Of a DNA stretch of 64,000 nucleotides, positions 8,759 to 17,652 are shown piece after piece (the stretch's first letter is position 1; each line of letters opens with the position of its first letter). The stretch is from Sphingobium yanoikuyae. GTDB lineage: Bacteria > Pseudomonadota > Alphaproteobacteria > Sphingomonadales > Sphingomonadaceae. The stretch spans positions 2,632,001 to 2,696,000 of the forward strand of contig NZ_CP053021.1 in NCBI RefSeq assembly GCF_013001025.1. Reading direction: 5' to 3'. The position numbers were made by a program, and so were the translations under genes. The notes beneath the pieces were generated by a model. It saw only the letters and a program-made list of their open reading frames with translations. It was not told where the DNA came from and searched no databases.

Positions 8759-9385
8759 TTGCGCATATTGGTCATCGACACCGCCACACAGGCGCTGTCC
8801 GTTGCGCTGCTGGAAGACGGCCAGCCAATCGGCCATTTTCATGAAATCGTTGGCCGCGGCCATGCCGAGGCCTTGCTGCCCGCGATCGCCGCGCTGCCCG
8901 ATGGCGGGCGCGCCGATGCGATCGCGGTCGATGTCGGGCCGGGCAGCTTCACTGGCGTGCGCATCGGCATCGCCGCCGCCCGCGCCTTGGCGCTCGCCTG
9001 GTCGGTTCCGCTCCATGGTTATAGCGCCTTTTCGCTGATCGCCGCGATGGCGGCCGTCGACCATCGGGACGGTCCGGTCGCCGTCACCATCACCGGCGGC
9101 CATGGCGAACTCTTCTGGCAATTGTTCGAGGCCGATGGCCGCACCGCCACGACCCAGCCCGCCTCCACGCCGATCGCCACGCTCGCGACCCAACTGGACA
9201 TGGCGCAATTTTACGGCACCGGCGCCGAGGCGTTGGTCACCGCACGCGGCGACGGCACCGCGATTGCCCTCTATCCCGAAGCCGCGCGCTACAGCCTGAT
9301 TGCGGAGCTGCCGCCGCTTGCCCCCTCCCCGCTCTATGGCCGCGAGGCCGACGCCAAGACGATCGCGGAGCGCACCGCTTCATGA
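8759..9385 (+). CDS. tsaB: tRNA threonylcarbamoyladenosine biosynthesis protein TsaB
   Basis: TsaB supports TsaD in making the t6A modification at tRNA position 37. The N-terminus RILVIDTATQALSVALLEDG and the later DVGPGSFTGVRIGIAAARAL are diagnostic of the ASKHA-fold TsaB. I chose the TTG at 8759, because the GGGGGAG ribosome site at 8746-8752 then has six bases of spacing. The GTG at 8753 would abut that site. The stop overlaps the rimI start by 4 bases (ATGA), so the two are co-translated. Confidence 0.9.
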   Translation: MRILVIDTATQALSVALLEDGQPIGHFHEIVGRGHAEALLPAIAALPDGGRADAIAVDVGPGSFTGVRIGIAAARALALAWSVPLHGYSAFSLIAAMAAVDHRDGPVAVTITGGHGELFWQLFEADGRTATTQPASTPIATLATQLDMAQFYGTGAEALVTARGDGTAIALYPEAARYSLIAELPPLAPSPLYGREADAKTIAERTAS

Positions 9386-9864
9386 TCCCCGCCGGCCTGA
9401 CGCTCGACACCTATGATGAGGGCGAGCGCAATGCGCTCGCCGACGCCATGGAAGTGATGACCCGCGCCTTCGACCCGCTGTTCGGCGAAGCCTGGACCCT
9501 GCCCCAATTGTCGGGGGTCATGACCATGCCGGGCACCTGGCTGACCATCGCCCATGTCGATGCGGCCCCGCTCGGCTTCGCCCTGGTCCGCTCGGTGCTG
9601 GACGAATGCGAACTGCTGCTGCTGGCGGTCGATCCGCTATGGCGTGGCCGTGGCATCGGCCGGTCCCTGCTGGGCCACAGCCTGACGCTGGCGCGTCGCC
9701 GTGGCATCACGTCGATGAACCTGGAAGTCCGCGCATCGAACATGGCGGTCAAACTTTATGAGACTATTGGTTTCGAATATGTACATCGTCGCCCCGGTTA
9801 CTATCGGGGCAATGATGGAAAGCTTCATGACGCTTTGAGTTTTCGCATCGACATGCTTGTTTAA
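9382..9864 (+). CDS. rimI: GNAT N-acetyltransferase, RimI type (ribosomal protein alanine acetyltransferase)
   Basis: The 160-residue GNAT protein carries the acetyl-CoA loop (LLAVDPLWRGRGIGRSLLGH) and the RimI-like end (LEVRASNMAVKLYETIGFEY). RimI acetylates the N-terminal Ala of ribosomal protein S18. The 4-base overlap with tsaB repeats a gene pairing seen in many bacteria and supports the RimI call over a generic GNAT. Confidence 0.87.
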   Translation: MIPAGLTLDTYDEGERNALADAMEVMTRAFDPLFGEAWTLPQLSGVMTMPGTWLTIAHVDAAPLGFALVRSVLDECELLLLAVDPLWRGRGIGRSLLGHSLTLARRRGITSMNLEVRASNMAVKLYETIGFEYVHRRPGYYRGNDGKLHDALSFRIDMLV

Positions 9865-9975
9865 GGCAATCTTCTCTTGCGAAGGCAGGCCACAGGGTCT
9901 AGCCAAGATATACCGCTCTGAATCCATTTCCTCAGGCGGGTCGCACAATAGAAGCCTTTGCAGGAAACAAGAAAA

Positions 9976-10401
9976 ATGGAAAACGAATCGGCACAGAGCG
10001 AACTGCTCGTCACTCTGACCTCCGACATTGTCGCTGCGCACGTCTCGAACAACAGTGTTGCTGTTTCCGACGTCGCAACCCTGATCCAGAATGTTCATGC
10101 CGCGCTGACCGGTCTTTCGACCCCGGCGCCCGCCCCCGAAGTCAAGCCGGAACCGGCTGTTTCGGTACGCGCATCGATCAAGCCGGATTACATCATTTGT
10201 CTGGAAGACGGTAAGAAGCTGAAGATGCTCAAGCGTCACCTGATGACCCATTATCAGATGACCCCCGAAGATTATCGCGCCAAGTGGGGCCTGCCGGCCG
10301 ATTACCCGATGGTCGCCCCCAATTATGCCGAACAGCGCCGCTCGCTGGCCAAGAAGATTGGTCTGGGCACCAAGCGCCGCCGGACCCGTGGCGGCAAATA
10401 A
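9976..10401 (+). CDS. Ros/MucR-family zinc-finger transcriptional regulator
   Basis: The 141-residue protein starts at the ATG at 9976 with AGGAAA about 8 bases upstream; an in-frame TTG six codons earlier was not used. The MucR core is clear: DYIICLEDGKKLKMLKRHL with C75, D78, H88 and H92 as the zinc ligands of the Ros-type finger, then TPEDYRAKWGLP. A basic tail TKRRRTRGGK ends it. MucR proteins bind AT-rich DNA and act as global repressors of exopolysaccharide, motility and cell-cycle genes in alphaproteobacteria. It is followed by a strong terminator, so it is a separate unit from fur. Confidence 0.92.
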   Translation: MENESAQSELLVTLTSDIVAAHVSNNSVAVSDVATLIQNVHAALTGLSTPAPAPEVKPEPAVSVRASIKPDYIICLEDGKKLKMLKRHLMTHYQMTPEDYRAKWGLPADYPMVAPNYAEQRRSLAKKIGLGTKRRRTRGGK

Positions 10402-10431
10402 GCCCCACAACTTCGGCATTTACCTATTGCG

Positions 10432-10461
10432 AAAGGGGCGCATCGACGATGCGCCCCTTTT
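10432..10461 (+). terminator. Rho-independent terminator after mucR-type gene
   Basis: A 13-bp perfect stem (10432-10444 with 10448-10460; AAAGGGGCGCATC pairing its complement) with a 3-base loop, ending in TTTT. It lies 30 bases past the stop codon. Confidence 0.88.
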
Positions 10462-10527
10462 CCGTTGGAACAAAAGCGGCTAGGCAATGTCCGACTTTTC
10501 CATTTTTGAAGCGAGCCAGCCCCCCGC

Positions 10528-10950
10528 ATGAACCGCAAGATCGACGTCGAAGCCCTTTGCCACGAGAAGGGCCTGCGCATCACCGAACAGCGCCGGGTCA
10601 TCGCCCAGGTGCTGAGCGACGCGACCGATCACCCCGATGTCGAGGAACTGCACAAGCGCGCGTCCACCATCGATCCGGGCATCTCGATCGCCACCGTCTA
10701 CCGCACCGTGCGCCTGTTCGAGGAAGCCGGCATTCTGGAGCGCCACGATTTTGGTGACGGCCGCGCCCGCTACGAAGCCGCCCCGGAATCGCATCACGAC
10801 CATCTGATCGACGTCGAAACCGGCAACGTCATCGAATTCGTCGATCCCGAACTGGAATTGCTGCAGAAGCAGATCGCCGAAAAGCTCGGCTTCCGCCTGG
10901 TCGACCATCGCATGGAACTGTACGGCGTCGCCCTCGACCGCAAGGACTGA
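10528..10950 (+). CDS. fur: Fur-family transcriptional regulator
   Basis: The 140-residue protein has a winged-helix DNA-binding half (RITEQRRVIAQVL; recognition helix near SIATVYRTVRLFEEAG, residues 53-68). A dimerisation/metal half follows with H89-H90-D-H92 and the EFVDPELELL segment. It lacks the CxxC structural zinc motifs of gamma-proteobacterial Fur, as alphaproteobacterial Fur/Mur proteins do. So it may respond to iron or manganese. It is 4 bases from the next gene and leads the plsC-miaB-phoH-ybeY-corC run. Confidence 0.88.
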   Translation: MNRKIDVEALCHEKGLRITEQRRVIAQVLSDATDHPDVEELHKRASTIDPGISIATVYRTVRLFEEAGILERHDFGDGRARYEAAPESHHDHLIDVETGNVIEFVDPELELLQKQIAEKLGFRLVDHRMELYGVALDRKD

Positions 10951-10954
10951 CGCC

Positions 10955-11713
10955 TTGGCGCCACTGCGCCGGGCAGGCCGCATCACCGCCCTTCTGGGCA
11001 GCCTGCTGCTCTGCCTGCCCCCGCACCTCTTGTGGCGCCTGTTTCGCCGTCCATCCCCCTGGCCGCGCCGCTTCCTGGGGATGGCGGCCCGCTCGGTCGG
11101 CGCCCGCGTCCGGGTGGAAGGTCGCCCGGTCGACAGCGACATGTTCCTGGTCGCCAATCATGTCAGTTGGATCGACATTCTCGCCCTGGCCGATGCCACC
11201 GGCGCCGCCTTCGTCGCCCATGACGGCATTGCCAGCTGGCCGGTGATCGGCTGGCTCGCCGCCCAGAACAATACATTATTCGTCTCGCGCGAGAAGCGCG
11301 GCAGCCTGTCGGGCCAGCTCGATGCGCTGCGCGCCGCGCTTGCCGGTCATCAGCCGGTCGCCCTCTTCCCTGAAGGCACGACCAGCGATGGCAGTGGCCT
11401 GCTGCCCTTCAAGCCCTCGCTGCTCGCCGTACTGATGCCGCCGCCGCGCGCGGTGATGATCCAGCCGGTCCATATCGATTATGGCGCCGCCACGGCGGAG
11501 ATCGCCTGGCATGGCGACGAACCCGCCGGCGCCAACGCCAAACGGCTGCTGGAGCGCAAGGGCCGCCTGCCCGTCACCATCCGGTTCCTGGAGCCGTTCG
11601 ACCCGGCCAGTTGCGCCGATCGCAAGATATTGGCGGCCACCGCGCACCAGCGGATCGCCGCGAGCATTGCCGCGCACCTGCCACCTTCCTCTTCGGGCCA
11701 AGCGCCTGTATAG
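10955..11713 (+). CDS. 1-acyl-sn-glycerol-3-phosphate acyltransferase family protein (PlsC-like)
   Basis: The 252-residue product probably starts at TTG 10955, four bases after fur. The acyltransferase motifs are present: NHVSWID (NHxxxxD, block I) around residue 66 and FPEGTTSDG (block III) around residue 136. A hydrophobic N-terminal segment suggests membrane association. It transfers an acyl chain to a lysolipid, either lysophosphatidate or, as in OlsA, lyso-ornithine lipid. The fur-plsC-miaB order is conserved among alphaproteobacteria. Confidence 0.87.
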   Translation: MAPLRRAGRITALLGSLLLCLPPHLLWRLFRRPSPWPRRFLGMAARSVGARVRVEGRPVDSDMFLVANHVSWIDILALADATGAAFVAHDGIASWPVIGWLAAQNNTLFVSREKRGSLSGQLDALRAALAGHQPVALFPEGTTSDGSGLLPFKPSLLAVLMPPPRAVMIQPVHIDYGAATAEIAWHGDEPAGANAKRLLERKGRLPVTIRFLEPFDPASCADRKILAATAHQRIAASIAAHLPPSSSGQAPV

Positions 11714-11722
11714 CTGGACGGC

Positions 11723-13087
11723 ATGAATCGTAACGACGCCCCCGAACATAAAGCCGGCAAGGGCCCGGCCACCTTCCAGGTCAAATCCTTCGGCTGCCAG
11801 ATGAACGTCTATGATGGCGAACGCATGGCCGAAATGCTGGGCGAGCGCGGCATGACCGCTGCTGCCGATGGCGCAGAGGCCGACCTCGTCATTCTCAACA
11901 CCTGCCACATCCGCGAAAAGGCGGTGGACAAGGTCTATTCCGACATCGGCCGCCTGACCCGCGAGGATGGCACGCGCCCGATGATCGCGGTCGCCGGCTG
12001 CGTTGCCCAGGCCGAAGGCGGCGAGATTCAGCGCCGCGCCCGCAATGTCGACATCGTCGTCGGCCCGCAGGCCTATCACCGCCTGCCCGACCTGATTGGC
12101 AAGGCGCAGCGTGGCGAGGATGCGGTCGACACCGACATGCCGGCCAATTCCAAGTTCGCTGCTTTGCCCGGCCGCACCAAGCAGGCCCGGCCGACCGCCT
12201 TCCTGACGATCATGGAAGGCTGCGACAAATTCTGCACCTATTGCGTCGTGCCCTATACCCGCGGCGCGGAAATCAGCCGCAGCTGGACCGCGATCCTGGA
12301 CGAGGCCAGGGCGCTGGTCGATGGCGGCGTGCGCGAGATCACCCTGCTCGGCCAGAACGTCAACGCCTGGACCGGCGAAGATGATCGGGGCCGGATGCAA
12401 GGCATGGACGGCCTGGCCCGCGAACTGGCGATGCTGGGCGGGCTGGAGCGTATCCGTTACACCACCAGCCACCCCAACGACATGAGCGATGGCCTGATCG
12501 CCGCCCATGGCGACGAACCCAAGCTGATGCCCTTCCTCCACCTGCCGGTGCAATCGGGCAATGACCGCATTTTGAAGGCAATGAACCGCAGCCACAGCGT
12601 GGACAGCTATCTGCGCATCATCGAACGCGTGCGCGAGGCCCGGCCGGACATCGCCCTGTCGGGCGATTTCATCGTCGGCTTCCCCGGCGAGAGCGACGCC
12701 GAGTTCGAAGACACTCTCAAGATCGTCGATCAAGTGCGCTATGCACAATGCTATTCCTTCAAATACAGCCCCCGCCCCGGCACCCCGGCGGCGGACATGG
12801 ATCATCAGATCCCGGCGGCGGTGATGGACGAACGGCTGGCCCGGCTGCAGGCCGCGATCAACCGCCATCAGGTCGATTTCAACAGCGCCACGGTGGGCCG
12901 CACCACCAGCATCCTGCTCGAACGCAAGGGCCGCTATCCCGGCCAGCTGATCGGCAAGACGCCCTGGCTGCAATCCGTCCATGTCACCGCGCCCGAATAT
13001 GGCATTGGCGACATGGTCGATGTCGATATCATCAGCGCCGGCCCGAACAGCCTGGCCGGCGAAATCAGCAGGAGGAAAGCCGCTTGA
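11723..13087 (+). CDS. miaB: tRNA-2-methylthio-N6-dimethylallyladenosine synthase MiaB
   Basis: The 454-residue radical-SAM enzyme adds the methylthio group at A37 of tRNAs. It shows the three-part layout. An N-terminal UPF0004 domain holds the auxiliary cluster cysteines C25, C61 and C93. The radical-SAM core has C167-x3-C171-x2-C174 (GCDKFCTYCVVPYTRG). A TRAM domain near the C-terminus (TTSILLERKGRYPGQLIGKT) follows. The start is 9 bases after plsC. A second tRNA-37 modifier (tsaB) lies 3 kb upstream. Confidence 0.96.
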   Translation: MNRNDAPEHKAGKGPATFQVKSFGCQMNVYDGERMAEMLGERGMTAAADGAEADLVILNTCHIREKAVDKVYSDIGRLTREDGTRPMIAVAGCVAQAEGGEIQRRARNVDIVVGPQAYHRLPDLIGKAQRGEDAVDTDMPANSKFAALPGRTKQARPTAFLTIMEGCDKFCTYCVVPYTRGAEISRSWTAILDEARALVDGGVREITLLGQNVNAWTGEDDRGRMQGMDGLARELAMLGGLERIRYTTSHPNDMSDGLIAAHGDEPKLMPFLHLPVQSGNDRILKAMNRSHSVDSYLRIIERVREARPDIALSGDFIVGFPGESDAEFEDTLKIVDQVRYAQCYSFKYSPRPGTPAADMDHQIPAAVMDERLARLQAAINRHQVDFNSATVGRTTSILLERKGRYPGQLIGKTPWLQSVHVTAPEYGIGDMVDVDIISAGPNSLAGEISRRKAA

Positions 13088-13188
13088 ACCAAAGCCTCGT
13101 CATTCCCGCACAGCCGGGAAGCCATCTCCCCGACCCACGGCGCCTGCCGGTCCTTACGAGATGCATGACGAGCCAGGGAGGCTTTTGA
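13088..13188. repeat. Palindromic intergenic repeat between miaB and phoH
   Basis: CCTCGTCAT at 13095-13103 is inverted as ATGACGAG at 13165-13172, and TCCCG-CACAGC-CGGGA forms a small hairpin inside. The 100-base gap reads like a full copy of a sphingomonad intergenic palindrome inserted inside the operon. A strong ribosome site (AGGGAGG) for phoH follows it. Confidence 0.55.
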
Positions 13189-14190
13189 ATGGGCAAGAAA
13201 CCGCACCATCCCCGCACCGACATTGCCGAGCGCGCGCGCCTGGAAGTGACGTTCGAGAAACCGCATCTTCTGGGTGCGCTGTTCGGCCAATATGACCAGA
13301 ATCTGGTCGCGATCGAGAACCGCCTGGGCGTCTACATCGCCGCCCGCGGCAACAAGCTGCAGATCGAGGGCGAGGCCGAAGCCGCCGCCCGCGCCCGCGA
13401 CGTGATGACCGGCCTCTACAACCGCATCGTCGCCGGGCAGGAAATCGACAATGGCGCAGTGGAAGCCGTGATCGCCATGTCGGCCGAACCGACGCTGGAC
13501 GGCATCATCCGCCATGACGTCGCCGAACCGCCCAAGGTGATGATCCGCACCCGCAAGAAGACGATCGTCCCCCGTTCCGCCACCCAGGTCGCCTATATGG
13601 AGGCGCTGACCCGGAACGACATCATCTTCGCGCTTGGCCCGGCAGGCACCGGCAAGACCTATCTGGCCGTCGCCCAGGCGGTCAGCCAGCTCATCACCGG
13701 CAGCGTCGACCGCTTGATCCTCTCCCGCCCGGCTGTCGAGGCGGGCGAGAAGCTCGGCTTCCTGCCCGGCGACATGAAGGAAAAGGTCGATCCCTATCTG
13801 CGGCCGATCTACGACGCGCTGCACGACACGCTGCCGGCCGAACAGGTCGAACGGCGCATCGCCAGCGGCGAGATCGAGATTGCGCCGCTCGCCTTCATGC
13901 GCGGTCGTACCCTGGCCAATGCCTTCATCGTGCTGGACGAGGCGCAGAACACCACCATCGCCCAGATGAAGATGTTCCTGACCCGCTTTGGCGAAGGCAG
14001 CCGCATGGTCATCTGCGGCGATCCCAAGCAGGTCGACCTGCCGCAGCCGGGCATTTCGGGCCTTGCCGACGCGGTCGCGCGGCTCGACGGGGTCGAGGGC
14101 ATCGCCATGGTCCCCTTCGGCATTGGCGACGTCGTGCGCCATCCGGTGGTCGGCCGCATCGTCCAGGCCTATGAGGGGCCGGATGCCTAA
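13189..14190 (+). CDS. phoH: PhoH family protein (PhoH-like ATPase, YbeZ)
   Basis: The 333-residue protein has an N-terminal KH-like/RNA-binding part (LEVTFEKPHLLGALFGQYD, residues 18-36). The PhoH ATPase domain follows, with Walker A GPAGTGKT at residues 150-157 and Walker B FIVLDEAQN. YbeZ works with the ribonuclease YbeY in rRNA and ribosome quality control. The downstream neighbour here is indeed ybeY, 24 bases on. The start has AGGGAGG seven bases upstream. Confidence 0.93.
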   Translation: MGKKPHHPRTDIAERARLEVTFEKPHLLGALFGQYDQNLVAIENRLGVYIAARGNKLQIEGEAEAAARARDVMTGLYNRIVAGQEIDNGAVEAVIAMSAEPTLDGIIRHDVAEPPKVMIRTRKKTIVPRSATQVAYMEALTRNDIIFALGPAGTGKTYLAVAQAVSQLITGSVDRLILSRPAVEAGEKLGFLPGDMKEKVDPYLRPIYDALHDTLPAEQVERRIASGEIEIAPLAFMRGRTLANAFIVLDEAQNTTIAQMKMFLTRFGEGSRMVICGDPKQVDLPQPGISGLADAVARLDGVEGIAMVPFGIGDVVRHPVVGRIVQAYEGPDA

Positions 14191-14214
14191 ATCTTCACAA
14201 CGGATCTCAACATT

Positions 14215-14724
14215 ATGATCGAAGTCGCTGTCCTTCATGAAGAAGGCTGGCCCGGCCCGGACTGGGAATTTCTCGCGCAACAGGCGGTTTCGGCCGCCAT
14301 TGCGCACAGTCCCTATGCCGCCTTCGCGACCGACTCCACCCTCTATGAAGTCGCGGTCAAGCTGACCGACGACGATGAGGTGCATCAGCTCAACCGCGCC
14401 TATCGCGAGAAGGACAAGCCGACCAACGTCCTGTCCTTCCCGATGGTGCAGGAAGACCTGCTGGAAGTGACGGCGAACACCGACGATGGCGAGGTTCTGC
14501 TGGGCGATATCGTGCTGGCCGAGGGGGTCTGCGCCGCCGAAGCCGCGGAAAAGGGCATATCGGTCGCCGACCATGCCACGCATCTGATCGTCCACGGGAC
14601 TTTTCATTTGCTTGGATATGACCATATGGACGACAATGAAGCCGAGGCGATGGAAGCGCTGGAAATCCGCGCGCTCCTCAGCCTTGGCCTGGCCGATCCC
14701 TATGGGGATCGGGACAATGGTTGA
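14215..14724 (+). CDS. ybeY: rRNA maturation endoribonuclease YbeY
   Basis: The 169-residue protein ends with the zinc motif HGTFHLLGYDH, giving H127, H131 and H137 (HxxxHxxxxxH), the signature of UPF0054/YbeY. It processes the 3' end of 16S rRNA and takes part in 70S quality control. It lies directly after phoH and before the CorC-like gene, an order conserved widely in proteobacteria. Confidence 0.95.
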   Translation: MIEVAVLHEEGWPGPDWEFLAQQAVSAAIAHSPYAAFATDSTLYEVAVKLTDDDEVHQLNRAYREKDKPTNVLSFPMVQEDLLEVTANTDDGEVLLGDIVLAEGVCAAEAAEKGISVADHATHLIVHGTFHLLGYDHMDDNEAEAMEALEIRALLSLGLADPYGDRDNG

Positions 14725-14793
14725 TCATGCTTATTCGGATCCGGTCTATCACCGGCTTCGACAATGTTCTGAAACAGGGGAATAGGAAGTAAG

Positions 14794-15741
14794 ATGGCTG
14801 AAGGCAGCCCGAAGGATAGCGCCGGTTCCAAGGAAGCGGACAGTAGTAACGAGGGCGGTTTATGGAGCGGCCTGAAGTCGCTCCTGTTCGGCGAGAATGA
14901 AGCCCCCAGCCTCCGCAAGGAACTGGAAGAGGCGCTCGACGAATATGATGAGGAAGAGCAGGAAGAGGGCGCGGCCCCGCCTGCCAAGGGCGATCTGTCC
15001 GCGATCGAGCGGCAGATGGTCCGCAACCTGCTGCATTTTTCCGAACATACGGTCGACGACGTCGCCCTGCCCCGCGCCGACATTGTCGCGATCGAGGAAA
15101 AGGCGAGCTTTGCCGAACTGGCCGAACTGTTCGCCGAGGCCGGTCATAGCCGCATCCCGGTCTATCGCGAGACGCTCGATACGATCGTCGGCATGGTCCA
15201 TATCCGCGATGCCTTCGCCATCCTCGCCGGCAAGGCGCCGGTGCCCGATACGCTGGCGCCGCTGATCCGCCAGCCGCTCTATGTGCCCGAAAGCATGGGC
15301 GCGCTCGACCTGCTCGCCGAAATGCGCGCCAAGCGCACCCATCTGGCCATCGTGCTCGACGAATATTCGGGCACCGAAGGGCTGCTGACCTTCGAGGATC
15401 TGGTCGAGGAAATCGTCGGCGAGGTCGAGGACGAGCATGACGACGCGCCCGAAGCGATGCTGGTGCCGTTGGAAGGCGGCATGTGGGACGCCGACGCCCG
15501 CGCCGAACTGGACGATGTTGCCGAGGAAATCGACCCGCGCCTGGGCGAGATCGAGGAAGATGTCGATACGCTGGGCGGCCTCGCCTTCGTGCTCGCCGGC
15601 CGCGTCCCCGAACCGGGCGAGATCATTCCGCACGAACAGAGCGGCTGGAAGCTGGAAGTCCTGGCCAGCGACGGCCGCCGCGTCACCCGCCTGCGACTCC
15701 ACCCGCCGGTCGAGCAGGAACTGGAAGCGGAAGATGCCTGA
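14794..15741 (+). CDS. corC: CorC/HlyC-family CBS-domain protein
   Basis: The 315-residue soluble protein has an acidic N-terminus and two CBS domains (about residues 80-200: DIVAIEEKASFAELAELF and the second ending TFEDLVEEIVGEVEDEHDD). A C-terminal CorC_HlyC transporter-associated domain follows (about 230-305). No DUF21 membrane domain is present, so it is the CorC/YbeX form. These proteins affect Mg/Co efflux or, with YbeY, ribosome maintenance. Usually lnt follows; here 420 bases of repeats do. Confidence 0.9.
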   Translation: MAEGSPKDSAGSKEADSSNEGGLWSGLKSLLFGENEAPSLRKELEEALDEYDEEEQEEGAAPPAKGDLSAIERQMVRNLLHFSEHTVDDVALPRADIVAIEEKASFAELAELFAEAGHSRIPVYRETLDTIVGMVHIRDAFAILAGKAPVPDTLAPLIRQPLYVPESMGALDLLAEMRAKRTHLAIVLDEYSGTEGLLTFEDLVEEIVGEVEDEHDDAPEAMLVPLEGGMWDADARAELDDVAEEIDPRLGEIEEDVDTLGGLAFVLAGRVPEPGEIIPHEQSGWKLEVLASDGRRVTRLRLHPPVEQELEAEDA

Positions 15742-16164
15742 GGGTATCTTCCTTTTTCTCTGCGATCAGCAAAGGCAGGATTTTTGACATATCACTGCTT
15801 GATCTGTTGAGCATCCAGCCTCCGCTACGGTGATGATATTGGACCGCGAGCAGACATTGCGCATTCCCTCTCCCGTAAACGGGAGAGGGAGGGCCCCGCG
15901 CCGAAGGCGTGGGAGGGTGAGGGTCTTCTGGAGTAAGCAGCCCTCATCCAACTTCGCCTAGCCGGCTTTGCCAGCAAGGCTTCATATCCTTCTCCCGCTG
16001 GCGGGAGAAGGAAAGTTCGAAATGGTTGTTGCTTTCCCTGCCCTTCCCCCTTGCGAGTACCGCGAGGCACTTCGACATTGTTGCCATTCAACCTTCGTCT
16101 TTCGCATCGCAAAATGTTAACGGGGCATATCTAGGGCGTATCAATATTCAACCGAACGGCGGGC
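15742..16164. repeat. Gene-free gap with two palindromic repeats
   Basis: Two near-identical hairpins are visible: 15866-15889 (CCCTCTCCCGT pairing ACGGGAGAGGG) and 15988-16011 (CCTTCTCCCGC pairing GCGGGAGAAGG). About 100 bases lie between them, including the GC-rich spacer GCGCCGAAGGCGTGGGAGG. This looks like a pair of REP-like elements. No ORF with reasonable codon use and no clear promoter was found in the remainder. Confidence 0.65.
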
Positions 16165-17652
16165 ATGCGCAGCGAGCGATCTTCTTCCAGGAACCATCCT
16201 TATGCCGACATGGCGATCGCCGCGCCATGGTCGCGTCTCGAACGGATAGTGTTTCTTGCGATCTGCCTCGCGACTTTGTTCTTCGCGACTCTGACACCTC
16301 CTTTCCAGGCGCCGGATGAGAACCAGCATTATATGAAGGCGCTGGCCCTGTCGCAGGGCCATGTGGTGACGGAAGCCCATGGCGACCGGATCGGCGCGGA
16401 ACTGCCGCGTGCCGCGGTCGATCTTCATGCTCTCGATTTCCCGACCGAACCGGACGGCCAACGCCACCGCTATGACAAGACGATGATCGACCGGGCCTGG
16501 GCCGCCGACGCCGCTCGCCCCGGCACGCGCTTTGCCGAATTTCCCAATGTCGCCAGCTATGCGCCGACCCTCTATGCCCCTGGCGCCGTCGGCCTCGCGA
16601 TAGGCGACGCGCTCGGCCTGCCGCGCATCGGCGCCTTCTATGCCGGCCGTATCGCCAATGCGCTGACCGCATTGCTGCTGCTCCTCGCCGCGCTGCGCCT
16701 CATCCCCTTTGGCCGCATGGCGCTGCTCGGCACCGCGCTGCTGCCGACCTTCTGCTATCAGATCGGCTCGCTCTCACCCGATGCGGTCATCAACGGCATC
16801 GGCTTTCTCGGCCTCGCCCTGGCACTGCGGATCGGCTTCATGGCGCCGCAGCGCGCCAGCACCGCCGCCACGCTGGTCACCGCGCCGCTGCTGGCGCTGG
16901 CCAAGGGCGTCTATCTGCCGCTGATGGCCGCCGGCCTGCGCTGGCCCAGCCGCGCCAGCCTGCTTCGCAACGCGCTGATCCTGAGCGCGATGCTGCTGGG
17001 GGCTGTCATCTTCGCTGTCTGGATGAAGGCGAACGGCGGCAGCCAGGCGCTCTATCACATCACCTCGCGCAAGACCGGGGAGAGCGTGCTGACCGCCCCG
17101 CTGGCGCAGCAGCTGGCCGTGATCCTGGCCGACCCGGCCGCCTATGCCCGCATCCTCGCGTCCAGCATTGTCGAACGCGCGCCAGTCTATGCGCTGCAGA
17201 TCATCGGCCGTTTCGGCTGGAACGCCATCCTGCTGCCGCTGCTCGCTTACCCCCTTGCCCTGCTGATGCTTGGCAGCGCCGTGCTGAGCGGATCGGGCGT
17301 GCGCTTCGGCCTCGGCCAGCGGCTCTGGTGGCTGGCGATCGCGCTCGGCACCGCGCTGCTGATCGAAACCGCCATGTATCTCACCGGCACGCCGCTCGGC
17401 GCCGATTATGTCCAGGGGACGCAGGGTCGCTATTTCCTGCCGCTGCTGCCGCTCGTGCTGCTGGCATTGATGCCGGCCGATCCGCTGCGCGGCGCCCGCC
17501 TGCTCTGCGCGGGCGTGGGCCTGACACTGCTCCTTATCGCGATGCTCAGTGCCTGGGACAGCTTCTGGATCCATGGCTTCGTCACCGCCGACGGCATGCC
17601 GCCGCACGGCAGCATCGGCCGCGCCTTACTGTTGCCCTCGCCGCGCTGGTAG
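16165..17652 (+). CDS. DUF2142 multi-pass membrane protein
   Basis: The protein (up to 495 residues) has about 11 hydrophobic segments and the DUF2142 hallmark near the first loop: TPPFQAPDENQHYMKALALS. The family resembles large membrane glycosyltransferases acting on polyprenyl-linked sugars, but activity is not established. The start is uncertain: ATG 16165 or ATG 16210 (MAIAAPWSRLERIVF, closer to the first membrane segment). The 3' end overlaps the convergent PAP2 gene by 27 bases. Confidence 0.8.
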   Translation: MRSERSSSRNHPYADMAIAAPWSRLERIVFLAICLATLFFATLTPPFQAPDENQHYMKALALSQGHVVTEAHGDRIGAELPRAAVDLHALDFPTEPDGQRHRYDKTMIDRAWAADAARPGTRFAEFPNVASYAPTLYAPGAVGLAIGDALGLPRIGAFYAGRIANALTALLLLLAALRLIPFGRMALLGTALLPTFCYQIGSLSPDAVINGIGFLGLALALRIGFMAPQRASTAATLVTAPLLALAKGVYLPLMAAGLRWPSRASLLRNALILSAMLLGAVIFAVWMKANGGSQALYHITSRKTGESVLTAPLAQQLAVILADPAAYARILASSIVERAPVYALQIIGRFGWNAILLPLLAYPLALLMLGSAVLSGSGVRFGLGQRLWWLAIALGTALLIETAMYLTGTPLGADYVQGTQGRYFLPLLPLVLLALMPADPLRGARLLCAGVGLTLLLIAMLSAWDSFWIHGFVTADGMPPHGSIGRALLLPSPRW

